DNA of 64,000 nucleotides from an uncultured Acidimicrobiaceae bacterium (GCA_937975915.1 CALJTY010000015.1:16036-80035), one strand, 5' to 3'; shown: positions 41,545 to 50,468, counted from the stretch's first letter. Program-made: numbers and translations. The notes: a model not told the origin generated them from the sequence alone.

Positions 41545-42842
41545 TGGCCATGGCCGTGCAATTTGGCACGGACGGCATTCGGGGCAGAGCCTACGAAGAG
41601 ATAACTACCGACCTTGCCTACAAGCTTGGTCGCGCAGTTGCTTCAGTATTCAACGCTCCAGTGTTCGTTGGTTACGACACCAGAGAAAGCTCACCCGCAC
41701 TCGCTGCAGCAGTGCTGTGTGGTCTAAAAGATGGTGGCGCCAGCGCTTTTAATCTCGGCTACTTCACAACCCCTGGTGTTGCGGTAATTGCCCAGCAACG
41801 CAGTGGCGTTGGCGTTGTGGTTTCTGCGTCGCATAACCCATACTTTGACAACGGCCTAAAGGTCCTTGGACTCGGTGGATCAAAGCTCGACGTTGCCACA
41901 GAACAAGCGGTCACTGACGCACTGAACGCAGCACCAAGCGCAGCGAGTGACGAATTCGCTGAAACACCAATTGATGCTTCAGCCGAGCACGACTACGCCC
42001 ATCACATTGCCAGTTTGGTCCCCGGAGATATTTCAGCACTGTCGATTGTTCTGGACTGCGCCAATGGAGCAGCATCACACGTAGCGCACGAACTCTTTGA
42101 AGCAACTGGTGTTTCGCTGACGACCATTAATGATGCTCCTGATGGAAAGAACATCAACGAGAACTGTGGATCAACGCACGTTGAAGCTCTCATTGCAAAA
42201 GTCACTGAACTAGGTGCAGATCTAGGTCTCGCATTTGATGGTGACGCTGACCGACTTATTGCAGTTGACAAGAACGGCGATGTAAGAGACGGCGATGACC
42301 TCATGATTCTTTTCGCACTCGACTTCGCTGAGCGCAACAAACTCGGTGGCGGACTCGTTGTTACTTCGATGAGCAACCTTGGACTTCACCGCGCCATGAG
42401 AATTGCAAAGACAAAAGTTGTAGAAACTGATGTTGGTGACCGCAATGTGTTGTTGGCCCTGGAAGAAAATTCTTGGAACTTTGGTGGCGAGCAGTCTGGT
42501 CACCTCATTTTTCGAGACCTCGCACCAACTGGCGATGGACTTCTAACCGGACTCATGTTGTGTGACCTTGTTGCTCGACGCGGACCACTTGACGAATTAG
42601 CGAGTGCCGCGTGGACACGTGTGCCCCAGCGTTTGATCAACATTGCAAACGACCTCTATAAAGATGACGTGGTGCAGACATTGTTCCAAGAACTCGTTGC
42701 GAGCCACAATGTGGACTTGAGCGATGTTCGACTACTGGTTCGACCTTCTGGCACCGAGCCAGTTGTTCGAGTGATGATTGAGGCGCTGGACGCTTCATTC
42801 GTTGATGAGTTCTCATCTCGCTTGGAAAGTTCTTTTTCCTGA
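41544..42842 (+). CDS. glmM: Phosphoglucosamine mutase
   Basis: GlmM converts glucosamine-6-phosphate to glucosamine-1-phosphate on the route to UDP-GlcNAc and peptidoglycan. The 432-residue product has FGTDGIRG at the start, the phosphoserine loop SASHNPYFDNG with Ser96, the magnesium loop FDGDADRLIAVD and the sugar-binding GEQSGHLIF. The C-terminal phosphate-binding RPSGTEPVVRVM is present. ATG at 41544 shares a base with the rpsI stop, linking ribosomal and cell-wall genes. glmS, the preceding step in the pathway, follows after 48 bp from its own promoter. Confidence 0.96.
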   Translation: MAMAVQFGTDGIRGRAYEEITTDLAYKLGRAVASVFNAPVFVGYDTRESSPALAAAVLCGLKDGGASAFNLGYFTTPGVAVIAQQRSGVGVVVSASHNPYFDNGLKVLGLGGSKLDVATEQAVTDALNAAPSAASDEFAETPIDASAEHDYAHHIASLVPGDISALSIVLDCANGAASHVAHELFEATGVSLTTINDAPDGKNINENCGSTHVEALIAKVTELGADLGLAFDGDADRLIAVDKNGDVRDGDDLMILFALDFAERNKLGGGLVVTSMSNLGLHRAMRIAKTKVVETDVGDRNVLLALEENSWNFGGEQSGHLIFRDLAPTGDGLLTGLMLCDLVARRGPLDELASAAWTRVPQRLINIANDLYKDDVVQTLFQELVASHNVDLSDVRLLVRPSGTEPVVRVMIEALDASFVDEFSSRLESSFS

Positions 42843-42877
42843 AATTAACTGGGCCGGGGTGGAGAAACCCCTGCGAG

Positions 42878-42883
42878 TAGGCT
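42878..42883 (+). promoter_or_regulatory. Putative -10 box of leaderless glmS transcript
   Basis: TAGGCT ends 7 nt before the glmS ATG and there is no Shine-Dalgarno sequence between them, so a leaderless mRNA is likely. No glmS ribozyme-like sequence is seen in this 48-bp gap. Confidence 0.5.
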
Positions 42884-42890
42884 TGTATTC

Positions 42891-44732
42891 ATGTGCGGCA
42901 TCATTGGGGTCGTTGGATCCTCCGACACGCTCTCGACACTTCTTGAGGGCCTACAACGCTTGGAATATCGCGGCTACGACTCAGCGGGAGTTGCCCTGGT
43001 GCGCCCAGGCAAAACCTGGCGCGCGCGTACCGCTGACGGGACTCAGTCAGTAGCGGCACTACGCCTCGAATGCGAACACGCTCCTTCTGGCTTTAGCTCA
43101 GGCATTGGACACACTCGCTGGGCCACGCACGGTGCCCCAGAAGCAGTGAACGCTCACCCTCACCTTGACTGCTCAGGCAACATCGCCATTATTCACAATG
43201 GCATTATTGAAAACCACTCAGAACTTCAAGGACAACTCGAATCACGCGGACACGTTTTTACTTCAGTCACTGACTCTGAGGTACTCGCGCACCTTATTGA
43301 AGAAGAGCGCGCCAAGGGACTAGATCTCATGGATGCTGTACGACAGAGTTTGTTGATTGTTCGTGGTGCTTTCGCACTTGCAGTAATGGACGCCAATGAG
43401 CCAGACGTCATTGTTGCGGCGCGTCGAATTTCTCCACTCGTTGTTGGAACTTCGCCTGGTGTCACCTACCTTGCTTCAGACATCCCAGCGATTTTGGATA
43501 AGGCCAAAGCTTTTTATGCAGTCAACGACGACGAAGTTGTTCGCCTAGGGCCAGAAGGTTTCCGAGCGGTTGACCTAGAGGGCGCACCGGTTCGACTTCA
43601 TCAGTTGCAAATCGACTGGAACCTAGAGACTGCAGAAAAGGGCGGACACCCCGACTTCATGACGAAGGAAATCAATGAACAACCTGATGCCCTTCGTGCC
43701 ACCTTGCTTGACCGCAGGAGAAGCGACGGAACTATCACGTTCGACGAGATGCGCATAAGTGACCAAGAACTTCGTGACGTAAAGCGCGTTGTTCTCGTGG
43801 CCGCTGGAACGTCACATCACGCTGCACAAGTTGCCAAGTACGCCATTGAGCGCTGGGCCGGGGTGAGTGTTGAAGTTGACATTGCGAGTGAATATCGTTA
43901 CCGCGATCCAATCGTCGAAGTTGGAACCCTCGTTATTGGTGTGAGCCAGTCTGGTGAAACAATTGACACGATCATGGCAATTCGCGAAGCGCAGCGTCGC
44001 GGAGCACGTGTTGTGGCTATTTCAAACATTGTTGATTCCTCACTCGCACGTGAAGCTGACGCCGTTATTTACACTCGGGCCGGACTTGAAGTTTCTGTTG
44101 CTTCTACAAAGGCATTCGTGGCCCAGGTCGCAGCGCTTGAACTCTTCGCTCTTCGCCTCGCACAGTTGCGCCAAACCCTGAAGCCAAGCGACATTGATGC
44201 ACTTTTTCTTGGCCTAAATGCAGTGAGTGCTCAAGTGGCAGAGACCCTTACTCGCCGTAGTGATTATGAATCAGTGGCGGAGCAACTACTCAGCACTCGT
44301 GACTTCTTCTTCCTCGGCCGCCACGTTGGATTCCCAACTGCACTCGAAGGAGCACTGAAGCTAAAAGAACTTAGCTACTTGCACGCAGAAGGCTATCCAG
44401 CCGGTGAACTCAAGCACGGACCACTCGCGCTCATTGAACCAGGCGTTGTGGTCGTGGCAATAACAACTGATCCAAACATGCACGAAAAGATTCTTTCAAA
44501 TCTCGCTGAAGTGAAGGCTCGTGGAGCCACAGTGGTGGCCGTTGCAACAGATGACGATGAAAAGATAGCCGCTGTTGCTGACTTCGTTTTCAGAGTTCCG
44601 GCAACTGAGCCAATGTTTACACCAATGATTGATGTTGTCCCTCTTCAAATTTTTGCCTACGCCATGGCTCGCGGACTCAAACATGAAGTTGACCGCCCGC
44701 GCAACCTGGCAAAGACCGTGACGGTTGAATAA
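42891..44732 (+). CDS. glmS: Glutamine-fructose-6-phosphate aminotransferase (isomerising)
   Basis: GlmS makes glucosamine-6-phosphate from fructose-6-phosphate and glutamine, the committed step of amino-sugar synthesis. The 613-residue product begins MCGIIGVVG with the N-terminal nucleophile Cys2 exposed after Met removal. The glutaminase domain covers about 1-240 (GHTRWATHGAPE, HNGIIENH), followed by two SIS sugar isomerase domains. The signatures VAAGTSHHAAQVAKY, SQSGETIDT and the C-terminal DRPRNLAKTVTVE are present. acpS starts on the last base of its stop. Confidence 0.97.
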   Translation: MCGIIGVVGSSDTLSTLLEGLQRLEYRGYDSAGVALVRPGKTWRARTADGTQSVAALRLECEHAPSGFSSGIGHTRWATHGAPEAVNAHPHLDCSGNIAIIHNGIIENHSELQGQLESRGHVFTSVTDSEVLAHLIEEERAKGLDLMDAVRQSLLIVRGAFALAVMDANEPDVIVAARRISPLVVGTSPGVTYLASDIPAILDKAKAFYAVNDDEVVRLGPEGFRAVDLEGAPVRLHQLQIDWNLETAEKGGHPDFMTKEINEQPDALRATLLDRRRSDGTITFDEMRISDQELRDVKRVVLVAAGTSHHAAQVAKYAIERWAGVSVEVDIASEYRYRDPIVEVGTLVIGVSQSGETIDTIMAIREAQRRGARVVAISNIVDSSLAREADAVIYTRAGLEVSVASTKAFVAQVAALELFALRLAQLRQTLKPSDIDALFLGLNAVSAQVAETLTRRSDYESVAEQLLSTRDFFFLGRHVGFPTALEGALKLKELSYLHAEGYPAGELKHGPLALIEPGVVVVAITTDPNMHEKILSNLAEVKARGATVVAVATDDDEKIAAVADFVFRVPATEPMFTPMIDVVPLQIFAYAMARGLKHEVDRPRNLAKTVTVE

Positions 44733-45106
44733 TGGCTACGGTCGGCATTGGAATTGACATTGTTGACGTTCCGCGCTTTGAAAAGGTTTTAGCGAGACGT
44801 CCAAAAATCGTTGACCGCCTGTTCACCGAAGGCGAGAAGCTAGACACGAAGCTTCGCCCACAACGCCTCGCCGCCAGGTTTGCCGCAAAAGAAGCAGTTA
44901 TGAAGGCGTGTGGTGTTGGCGTTGGTTCAACCGGATGGAAGACCATTGAAGTTAAGAAAATGCGCTCAGGTGCACCAATGGTTGTTTTGCACGGCACTGC
45001 ACAAGACCTTGCGGACCGGGTGGGCATCAAGAACATGCACATCACACTGACGCACACTGACATGAGCGCAGCTGCCTTCGTGGTTGGTACTGACGATGCC
45101 GGTTGA
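44732..45106 (+). CDS. acpS: Holo-[acyl-carrier-protein] synthase
   Basis: AcpS transfers 4'-phosphopantetheine from CoA to acyl carrier protein. The 124-residue product has the metal-binding GIGIDIVDVPRFE with Asp9 and FAAKEAVMKACG with Glu54. The C-terminal strand ITLTHTDMSAAAFVV completes the trimer interface. Its start shares a base with the glmS stop, and its end overlaps the alr start. This is the standard group I carrier synthase. Confidence 0.94.
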   Translation: MATVGIGIDIVDVPRFEKVLARRPKIVDRLFTEGEKLDTKLRPQRLAARFAAKEAVMKACGVGVGSTGWKTIEVKKMRSGAPMVVLHGTAQDLADRVGIKNMHITLTHTDMSAAAFVVGTDDAG

Positions 45107-46247
45107 AGCAGTTAACCGAGCATCGCGCGTTGAGATTTCTCGCAGTGCTCTAGAAAACAACATTGCAACATTGCGTGCTGTGAGTGGTGGAGTAGCGCTC
45201 GCGGCAGTTGTAAAGGCCAATGGCTACGGCGTAGGAGCAGTGCAGCTCGCAACTATCTATCAAGAAAATAATGTTGCGATGTTGTGTGTTGCGCTTGTTG
45301 ATGAAGGAATTGAACTTCGTGCCAATGCAGTGACAATTCCGATCCTCGTCTTTGCTGAACTAGATGAACACAACACCAAGCTCGCTTTTGAAAACGGACT
45401 TATTGCAACTATTGGTTCTGTTGAAGGAGCCAGATTTGCAGTTTTATGTGCCAAGCAGCTCGGTGGCATGCACCGAGTACACGTAAAGCTCGACACGGGC
45501 ATGCACCGACTCGGTGTTGACCGCGAAAACCTCGACGCAGTTTTAGACGTCCTTACTTCATCACAAAACATTGAGATTGATGGCTTCTACACACACTTCA
45601 GCGTCGCGGATGAATCAAATCCTGATCACCGTTCTTTTACTCGCACGCAGATCGATCTGTTTAATGAAGCCCAGCACCACGTTGCTTCAAGAGGCATCGA
45701 AGTCAAGAACATTCACCTTGCTAATACTGCGGGAACTGTTGCTTTTAAGGAAGCTCACGGCACCATGGTGCGCTGCGGGCTGGGACTACTAGGTGTTGCC
45801 CCTCAGTTGTGGCTCGAAAGCGTCATTGGTGAATCTGCAATGACGCTTCGCCAAGCGGTAAGTCTTCACTCAAAGGTGAGTGCTGTTCGCCGCGTTCCTG
45901 CGGGGGCTCGTCCAAGTTATGGTCGTCGACGTGAACTTGAGATTGACTCCAACATTGCAACGGTCCCTTATGGCTACGCCGATGGCTACGCACGCTCACT
46001 CTTTGCTGGTGGCGCGGAAGTACTAATTAATGCAAAGCGCTACCCACTCGCTGGTCAGATAACAATGGATCAGATCGTTGTTGACTGCGGTGATGACGAA
46101 GTGAAGATTGGAGACGACGTTGTGCTTCTTGGTCAACAGGGAGATGAATTCATCTCTGCGAATGAGCTCGCAGAGCGACTCGACACGATTACTTATGAAA
46201 TCTTCACCATGATTGCCACCCGCGTTGCCCGTGTTGTTGTGAGCTAG
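45096..46247 (+). CDS. alr: Alanine racemase
   Basis: Alr makes D-alanine for peptidoglycan, using PLP. The 383-residue product has the PLP lysine Lys40 in VVKANGYGVGA and the catalytic Tyr275 in PSYGRRRELE, with the barrel residue set VKLDTGMHRLG and HLANTAG. The ATG at 45096 overlaps acpS by 11 bp; an in-frame GTG at 45084 is also possible. In actinobacteria alr usually precedes tsaE, which is the pattern here except for one inserted gene. Confidence 0.95.
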   Translation: MPVEAVNRASRVEISRSALENNIATLRAVSGGVALAAVVKANGYGVGAVQLATIYQENNVAMLCVALVDEGIELRANAVTIPILVFAELDEHNTKLAFENGLIATIGSVEGARFAVLCAKQLGGMHRVHVKLDTGMHRLGVDRENLDAVLDVLTSSQNIEIDGFYTHFSVADESNPDHRSFTRTQIDLFNEAQHHVASRGIEVKNIHLANTAGTVAFKEAHGTMVRCGLGLLGVAPQLWLESVIGESAMTLRQAVSLHSKVSAVRRVPAGARPSYGRRRELEIDSNIATVPYGYADGYARSLFAGGAEVLINAKRYPLAGQITMDQIVVDCGDDEVKIGDDVVLLGQQGDEFISANELAERLDTITYEIFTMIATRVARVVVS

Positions 46248-46249
46248 TC

Positions 46250-46798
46250 GTGGAAAACAACATTCCAGAGCTCGCATCGTGTCAACGATGCTCCCTTTCA
46301 AAAACTCGAACACGAGTTGTCATTGGATCTGGACCAGACTCGCCCTCGCTAATGGTTATTGGTGAGGCTCCGGGGAAAAACGAGGACGAGGGCGGCGAGC
46401 CATTTATTGGTCGCAGCGGACAGCTTCTCTTTCGTTTAATCGAAGAAGAAACCGGCCTACGTAGAAGTGACTGCTTTGTGACCAATGTCGTGAAGTGTCG
46501 TCCACCTAATAACCGGACTCCAAACAAAACTGAACTCGGTGCCTGTCGCCCTTGGCTTGATTCACAGTTCATCGCAGTCAGCCCACAGTTTGTCTTGGCG
46601 CTTGGCAACACTGCTTCGAAAACAGTCTTTAATCACACTGAGCCCATTGGTGCAGTACACGGAAGAGTTATGTCTCTGGGCCCAGTGAAGGGGATGGCGA
46701 CATATCACCCCGCCGCCGCACTTCGCCAAGGCCCTAGCGTGGTGGAAGTGATGCGTGCCGATTTACGAATTCTAAAAACACTGTTGGGCCAGCAATGA
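46250..46798 (+). CDS. Uracil-DNA glycosylase family 4, iron-sulfur type
   Basis: The enzyme removes uracil from DNA at the start of base excision repair. The 182-residue product has the four iron-sulfur cysteines Cys11, Cys14, Cys83 and Cys99. It also has the GEAPGKNEDEGGEPFIGRSGQLL motif (residues 38-60) and the C-terminal YHPAAALR motif with His153. It begins at GTG 46250, 2 bp after alr, and overlaps tsaE by 4 bp, so it is co-transcribed in the alr-tsa cluster. Some relatives cover hypoxanthine, so UDG is the most likely but not the only activity. Confidence 0.9.
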   Translation: MENNIPELASCQRCSLSKTRTRVVIGSGPDSPSLMVIGEAPGKNEDEGGEPFIGRSGQLLFRLIEEETGLRRSDCFVTNVVKCRPPNNRTPNKTELGACRPWLDSQFIAVSPQFVLALGNTASKTVFNHTEPIGAVHGRVMSLGPVKGMATYHPAAALRQGPSVVEVMRADLRILKTLLGQQ

Positions 46799-47271
46799 CC
46801 TTCGAGCGCTACTGCGACACTGACGAAGCCACACAAATTTGTGGTGAGGACTTTGCCGCGGTGCTTCGCCCTGGCGACATCGTTCTCCTTTCTGGCCAAC
46901 TTGGTGCAGGAAAGACAACCTTCACTAAAGGTGTTGCCAAAGCTCTTGGTGTTAGTGAGAGGGTGACGAGCCCGACATTCACCATGGTGCGTGAGCACGC
47001 TTGTTCAAACTCCAAAGGTATCCAGACCTTGCACCACTGTGATGTTTACCGCGTTGAGAGTCTCGGTGAAGTTCTTGACCTCGCGCTAGGCGAACTCGTA
47101 GAAGAAGCAGGTGTTGCACTCGTTGAATGGGGAGAACTCGCCGCATCGGTATTCGGACGCGATGTGCTCACCGTGAACTTTGAAATTGATGATCACGAAG
47201 GTCGTCGACTCATTGTTAGTGGCGCCCTCGCCAATTCAAGAACTGATGAACTAGCAAAGTGGGCAAAATAA
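46795..47271 (+). CDS. tsaE: tRNA t6A synthesis ATPase TsaE
   Basis: TsaE is the ATPase that supports TsaB/TsaD in making threonylcarbamoyladenosine at tRNA position 37. The 158-residue product has the P-loop GQLGAGKTT (about residues 34-42), TSPTFTMV and HCDVYRVES with the metal-binding Asp. LVEWGE is also family-typical. It overlaps the uracil glycosylase gene by 4 bp and tsaB by one base. Confidence 0.94.
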   Translation: MTFERYCDTDEATQICGEDFAAVLRPGDIVLLSGQLGAGKTTFTKGVAKALGVSERVTSPTFTMVREHACSNSKGIQTLHHCDVYRVESLGEVLDLALGELVEEAGVALVEWGELAASVFGRDVLTVNFEIDDHEGRRLIVSGALANSRTDELAKWAK

Positions 47272-47951
47272 TGAACATCCTCGCAATTGAAACTGCTACC
47301 GAGGGCTGCGCTACTGGACTTCGAACATCAGATGGGCGAGAGATCATCAAACTTGTTGATGAAAATCGCCAGCACACTGAGGAGCTCACGCTAGGAATTC
47401 AGGCACTCCTTAGCGAAGCAGGACTAAAGGCGAGTGACATCAAGCGCGTGGTGGTTGACCACGGACCGGGTCTCTTTACTGGGCTCCGCGTAGGGATTGC
47501 AACCGCGATTGCTTTGGCACAAGGTGTTGGTGCAGAACTGGTTGGTGTTAGTTCACTTGAACTTCTGGCCCACGGCGCTCATGATGCGGGAGTGCGCGGA
47601 ACCTTGATGTGTGCAGTTGATGGTCGACGTGGCGAAGTGTTCGTTCAGACCTTCACGTTGAGCGACGGCGTTGTTGCCAAAGATGAGCCACGCGTAGAAG
47701 TGCCTCGAACAGTGGTCATTGGATGGGCCACAATGGCCGTGCCCGTGACGTTCACCGGTGACGGTGTTGAGCGCTATCTCAGTGATTTTTCTGCCGTGCC
47801 GGGCGCCGTGATCCACCGCGAAAAAGTTCCTTCGATTCATGCAGCGCTAACTCTTGGCTCTGAGAGAACTCCTTCAGCAACAATTACCCCTCTGTATCTT
47901 CGTGAAGCAGATGCCGTTTCGAATTTCACTACTCGTGAGCGAGCGAAATGA
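47271..47951 (+). CDS. tsaB: tRNA t6A synthesis protein TsaB
   Basis: TsaB scaffolds the TsaD enzyme in t6A formation. The 226-residue product has an ASKHA fold with NILAIETATEGCATGL at the start and VVVDHGPGLFTGLRVGIATAIALAQG. It lacks the HxxxH metal motif of TsaD, as expected. A GTG at 47259 is in frame, but the ATG at 47271 sharing a base with the tsaE stop is more credible. It overlaps rimI by 4 bp. Confidence 0.94.
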   Translation: MNILAIETATEGCATGLRTSDGREIIKLVDENRQHTEELTLGIQALLSEAGLKASDIKRVVVDHGPGLFTGLRVGIATAIALAQGVGAELVGVSSLELLAHGAHDAGVRGTLMCAVDGRRGEVFVQTFTLSDGVVAKDEPRVEVPRTVVIGWATMAVPVTFTGDGVERYLSDFSAVPGAVIHREKVPSIHAALTLGSERTPSATITPLYLREADAVSNFTTRERAK

Positions 47952-48409
47952 CGTGGCACATTCGCCTCGCTGAACGACGAGACATTTCTGAGCTGCTAGC
48001 CATCGAACAAATTCAGTTTCCTGAGCCTTGGACCAGGGGAATGTTGCTAGACGAAGTTACTAATACTGAAACTCGGAGATACACAGTTGTGGTTGAGGAT
48101 GGGAAAATTCTCGGTTACCTCGGCGTGATGTTTGTTATGGACGAATTACACATCAACACCATTGGAGTACTGCCGGACTTTGAAGGAAAGGGCATTGGCA
48201 CTGCTCTTATGGATGATGCTTGGCGTGACGCCAAAGAGCGAAGCATTGAGCGCGCAACGTTAGAAGTCGCCGTTAGTAACAAGCGCGCCCAAGACCTTTA
48301 TTACCGTTACGGCTTTAAGCCCGTTGGCATCCGAAAGAACTACTACGACAAGATCGGCGAAGACGCCCTGGTTCTTTGGGCTGATTTACCCGTTGAAGAC
48401 CAGCCATGA
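47948..48409 (+). CDS. rimI: Ribosomal-protein-alanine N-acetyltransferase RimI-like
   Basis: A 153-residue GNAT domain that follows tsaB, the usual place for RimI. Acetyl-CoA loop: IGVLPDFEGKGIGTALMDDA. The C-terminal YYRYGFKPVGIRKNYY segment is typical of RimI, including the Tyr next to the active site. Family function is N-terminal acetylation of S18 and other proteins. The ATG overlaps tsaB by 4 bp (ATGA). Confidence 0.9.
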   Translation: MTWHIRLAERRDISELLAIEQIQFPEPWTRGMLLDEVTNTETRRYTVVVEDGKILGYLGVMFVMDELHINTIGVLPDFEGKGIGTALMDDAWRDAKERSIERATLEVAVSNKRAQDLYYRYGFKPVGIRKNYYDKIGEDALVLWADLPVEDQP

Positions 48410-48415
48410 GAGCCC

Positions 48416-48421
48416 TACGCT
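48416..48421 (+). promoter_or_regulatory. Putative -10 box of leaderless tsaD transcript
   Basis: TACGCT ends 6 nt before the tsaD ATG, in the 18-bp gap after rimI. There is no Shine-Dalgarno sequence, so tsaD may have its own leaderless start in addition to read-through from tsaB-rimI. Confidence 0.45.
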
Positions 48422-48427
48422 AGAGAT

Positions 48428-49435
48428 ATGTCGGTCGTTCTTGGAATCGAAACAAGTTGTGATGAAACAGCGGCTTCTGTCGTTGACTCAAACTTTCACG
48501 TGATTTCTTCCGTCATTGAATCTTCTATTGACCAGCACCGAGCTTTTGGTGGCGTGGTTCCTGAACTCGCTGGAAGAGCACACGTCGCAACTATTGGACC
48601 AGTTGTTGAGCGAGCATTAAAAGATGCCGGACTCGATCCTCACAACCCAGCCATTGACGCAATCGCCGTTACTAGTGGGCCAGGACTTATTGGATCGCTG
48701 CTGGTTGGACTTTCTGCCGCGAAGGGTTTTTCTCTGGCGTGGGGCGTGCCATTTGTTGGCGTCAATCACTTAGAAGGCCATCTCTTCGCGCCACTTTTGG
48801 AAAAGAGTGATCTCGAGTGGCCACTAATGACACTTCTGGTTTCTGGCGGACACAGCATGATTGTTTTACAGAGTGGCCCGGGAGAGCAGGTTGTGCTCGG
48901 AGAAACTATTGACGATGCAGCGGGTGAAGCGTATGACAAAGTTGCGCGTTGGCTCGGACTTGGTTACCCCGGTGGACCAGAAATCGACAAGCTCGCACAA
49001 ACTGGCACACCAGGAAAACTAAAACTTCCCGTTTCGATGACCGGCGAAGGATACGACCTTTCGTTCTCTGGTCTAAAGACTGCCGTGGTTAGAGCAACAG
49101 AAAAGAATGCCGATGTTCCCCTGGCTGACGTTGCGGCCTCGTTTCAGGCTGCTGTTGCAGAACAGTTACTTCGCAAGTTGCGCACTGCACTCGAGAAGAA
49201 CGAAGTCAAAGGCGTGGCACTCGCTGGGGGAGTTGCGGCGAACTCTGCACTTCGCGCTGGAATCAATCAACTGGCCAGTGAGTTTGGAATTGTTGCTCAT
49301 TTGCCATCAATGCAGATGTGCACCGACAACGCTGCGATGATTGCAGCTGCAGGAGTACACCGAATTTCTCACAATGGGCCAAGCCCTCTTACCTTGTCAG
49401 CCAGTCCGAACTGGCAGTTAGTGGATGTCAAATGA
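48428..49435 (+). CDS. tsaD: tRNA N6-threonylcarbamoyltransferase TsaD
   Basis: TsaD transfers threonylcarbamoyl to A37 of ANN-decoding tRNAs. The 335-residue ASKHA protein has VLGIETSCDETAASVVD at the start, PELAGRAHV and the iron-binding NHLEGH with His114 and His118. The C-terminal MCTDNAAMIAAAG carries the third metal ligand. With tsaB and tsaE in the same run, only tsaC is missing from this window. pdxH overlaps its stop by 4 bp. Confidence 0.96.
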   Translation: MSVVLGIETSCDETAASVVDSNFHVISSVIESSIDQHRAFGGVVPELAGRAHVATIGPVVERALKDAGLDPHNPAIDAIAVTSGPGLIGSLLVGLSAAKGFSLAWGVPFVGVNHLEGHLFAPLLEKSDLEWPLMTLLVSGGHSMIVLQSGPGEQVVLGETIDDAAGEAYDKVARWLGLGYPGGPEIDKLAQTGTPGKLKLPVSMTGEGYDLSFSGLKTAVVRATEKNADVPLADVAASFQAAVAEQLLRKLRTALEKNEVKGVALAGGVAANSALRAGINQLASEFGIVAHLPSMQMCTDNAAMIAAAGVHRISHNGPSPLTLSASPNWQLVDVK

Positions 49436-50043
49436 GTGAACGCTGGGTGCCCTTCGACGTTGCTGACTGTGACGCAAATCCATTTGTGCAGTTCAACAAA
49501 TGGTTTGATGATGCAAAAGACGTAATGCGTGAGCGTGAAGCAATCGCTCTTTCAACTTCAACACCTAACGGTCACCCCAGCACACGCATGGTCCTACTTC
49601 GCCATATTGATGATCATTCATTTGGTTGGTATACGAACTACTTGTCTCACAAGGGTCACGAGCTACTTCTTAATCCATTCGCCGCAATTCTTTGGTACTG
49701 CGAACCGCTTGGTCGACAGATTCGCATGGAAGGCGCTGTGTCACAGATGAGTGCGCAAGAGTCTGATGAGTATTTCAACTCACGTCCTCGTGGGCACCAG
49801 ATTGGTGCGCACGCCAGTGACCAGAGTGCTCCAATCTCGAGTCGCGCTGAACTCGAAAACCGAGTCAAGGAACTTGAAATCGAATTTGAAGGAAAGCCAA
49901 TTCCACGCCCACTGCACTGGGGTGGTTACCGCTTAGAACCTACGTATTTTGAGTTCTGGCAGCACCGCACAGATCGACTTCATGACCGGGTTTTCTATAC
50001 CCAGTCTGCCAATCAGTGGAAGCTCGAAAGGCATTGTCCCTGA
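49432..50043 (+). CDS. pdxH: Pyridoxamine 5'-phosphate oxidase
   Basis: PdxH oxidises pyridoxamine- or pyridoxine-5'-phosphate to PLP using FMN. The 203-residue product has the FMN-binding STRMVLLRHIDDHSFGWYTNY region (about residues 51-71) and the C-terminal signature GYRLEPTYFEFWQHRTDRLHDRVFY and WKLERHCP. The ATG at 49432 was chosen because it overlaps the tsaD stop; the frame extends upstream inside tsaD. PLP made by it would serve Alr in the same cluster. The groES promoter begins 11 bp after its stop. Confidence 0.93.
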   Translation: MSERWVPFDVADCDANPFVQFNKWFDDAKDVMREREAIALSTSTPNGHPSTRMVLLRHIDDHSFGWYTNYLSHKGHELLLNPFAAILWYCEPLGRQIRMEGAVSQMSAQESDEYFNSRPRGHQIGAHASDQSAPISSRAELENRVKELEIEFEGKPIPRPLHWGGYRLEPTYFEFWQHRTDRLHDRVFYTQSANQWKLERHCP

Positions 50044-50054
50044 TCAAGTCTCAT

Positions 50055-50084
50055 TTGGCACTTTTGCGGCGAGACTGCTAAATT
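50055..50084 (+). promoter_or_regulatory. Promoter for groESL
   Basis: TTGGCA (50055-50060) and TAAATT (50079-50084) are 18 bp apart. The last bases abut the CIRCE-like operator, so HrcA binding would cover the transcription start. Confidence 0.6.
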
Positions 50085-50109
50085 GGCAGTCGGAAGTTTC
50101 GAGTGCTAA
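50083..50109 (+). promoter_or_regulatory. CIRCE-like HrcA operator before groES
   Basis: TTGGCAGTC, 9 nt, then GAGTGCTAA. The right half and the 9-nt spacer match CIRCE exactly and the left half (consensus TTAGCACTC) has two changes. It lies at the expected place between the -10 and groES, so HrcA control of the chaperonin is likely. Confidence 0.8.
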
Positions 50110-50129
50110 TTGCTCAGGAGGCAATCAAA

Positions 50130-50423
50130 ATGAAGCTGCAACCCCTAGAAGACCGAATTGTTGTTCGTCCCGACGTGGCCGAGTCAACAACCGCATCTGG
50201 ATTAGTAATCCCAGACTCAGCAAAGGAAAAGCCACAACAGGGCGAAGTTATTGCTGCAGGTCCTGGACGTCGTTCAGAGACAACTGGTGAACTTATTCCT
50301 AGTGGAGTAAAGACCGGTGACTCTGTTGTGTACTCAAAGTACGGCGGAACTGAAATCACAATCGATGGTGAGGATCTTCTTATTCTCTCCAGCCGTGACG
50401 TTCTCGCAGTCGTAACTAAGTAG
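50130..50423 (+). CDS. groES: Co-chaperonin GroES
   Basis: GroES caps the GroEL folding chamber. The 97-residue product begins KLQPLEDRIVVRPDVAESTTASGLVIPDSAKEKPQQGEVIAAGPG and has the mobile loop in this region. KYGGTEITIDGEDLLILSSRDVLAVV closes the fold. The ATG at 50130 has AGGAGG 9 nt upstream and lies 20 bp after the CIRCE-like site. groEL follows after 45 bp. Confidence 0.97.
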   Translation: MKLQPLEDRIVVRPDVAESTTASGLVIPDSAKEKPQQGEVIAAGPGRRSETTGELIPSGVKTGDSVVYSKYGGTEITIDGEDLLILSSRDVLAVVTK

Positions 50424-50468
50424 TCATTCAGCGATTCGTCGCTATCTCTCTATAGACAAGGATAAAAA

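Noticed and set aside
42843..42890. Possible glmS ribozyme upstream of glmS
   Set aside because: The gap is only 48 bp, too short for the ribozyme, and holds a leaderless-type -10 box instead.
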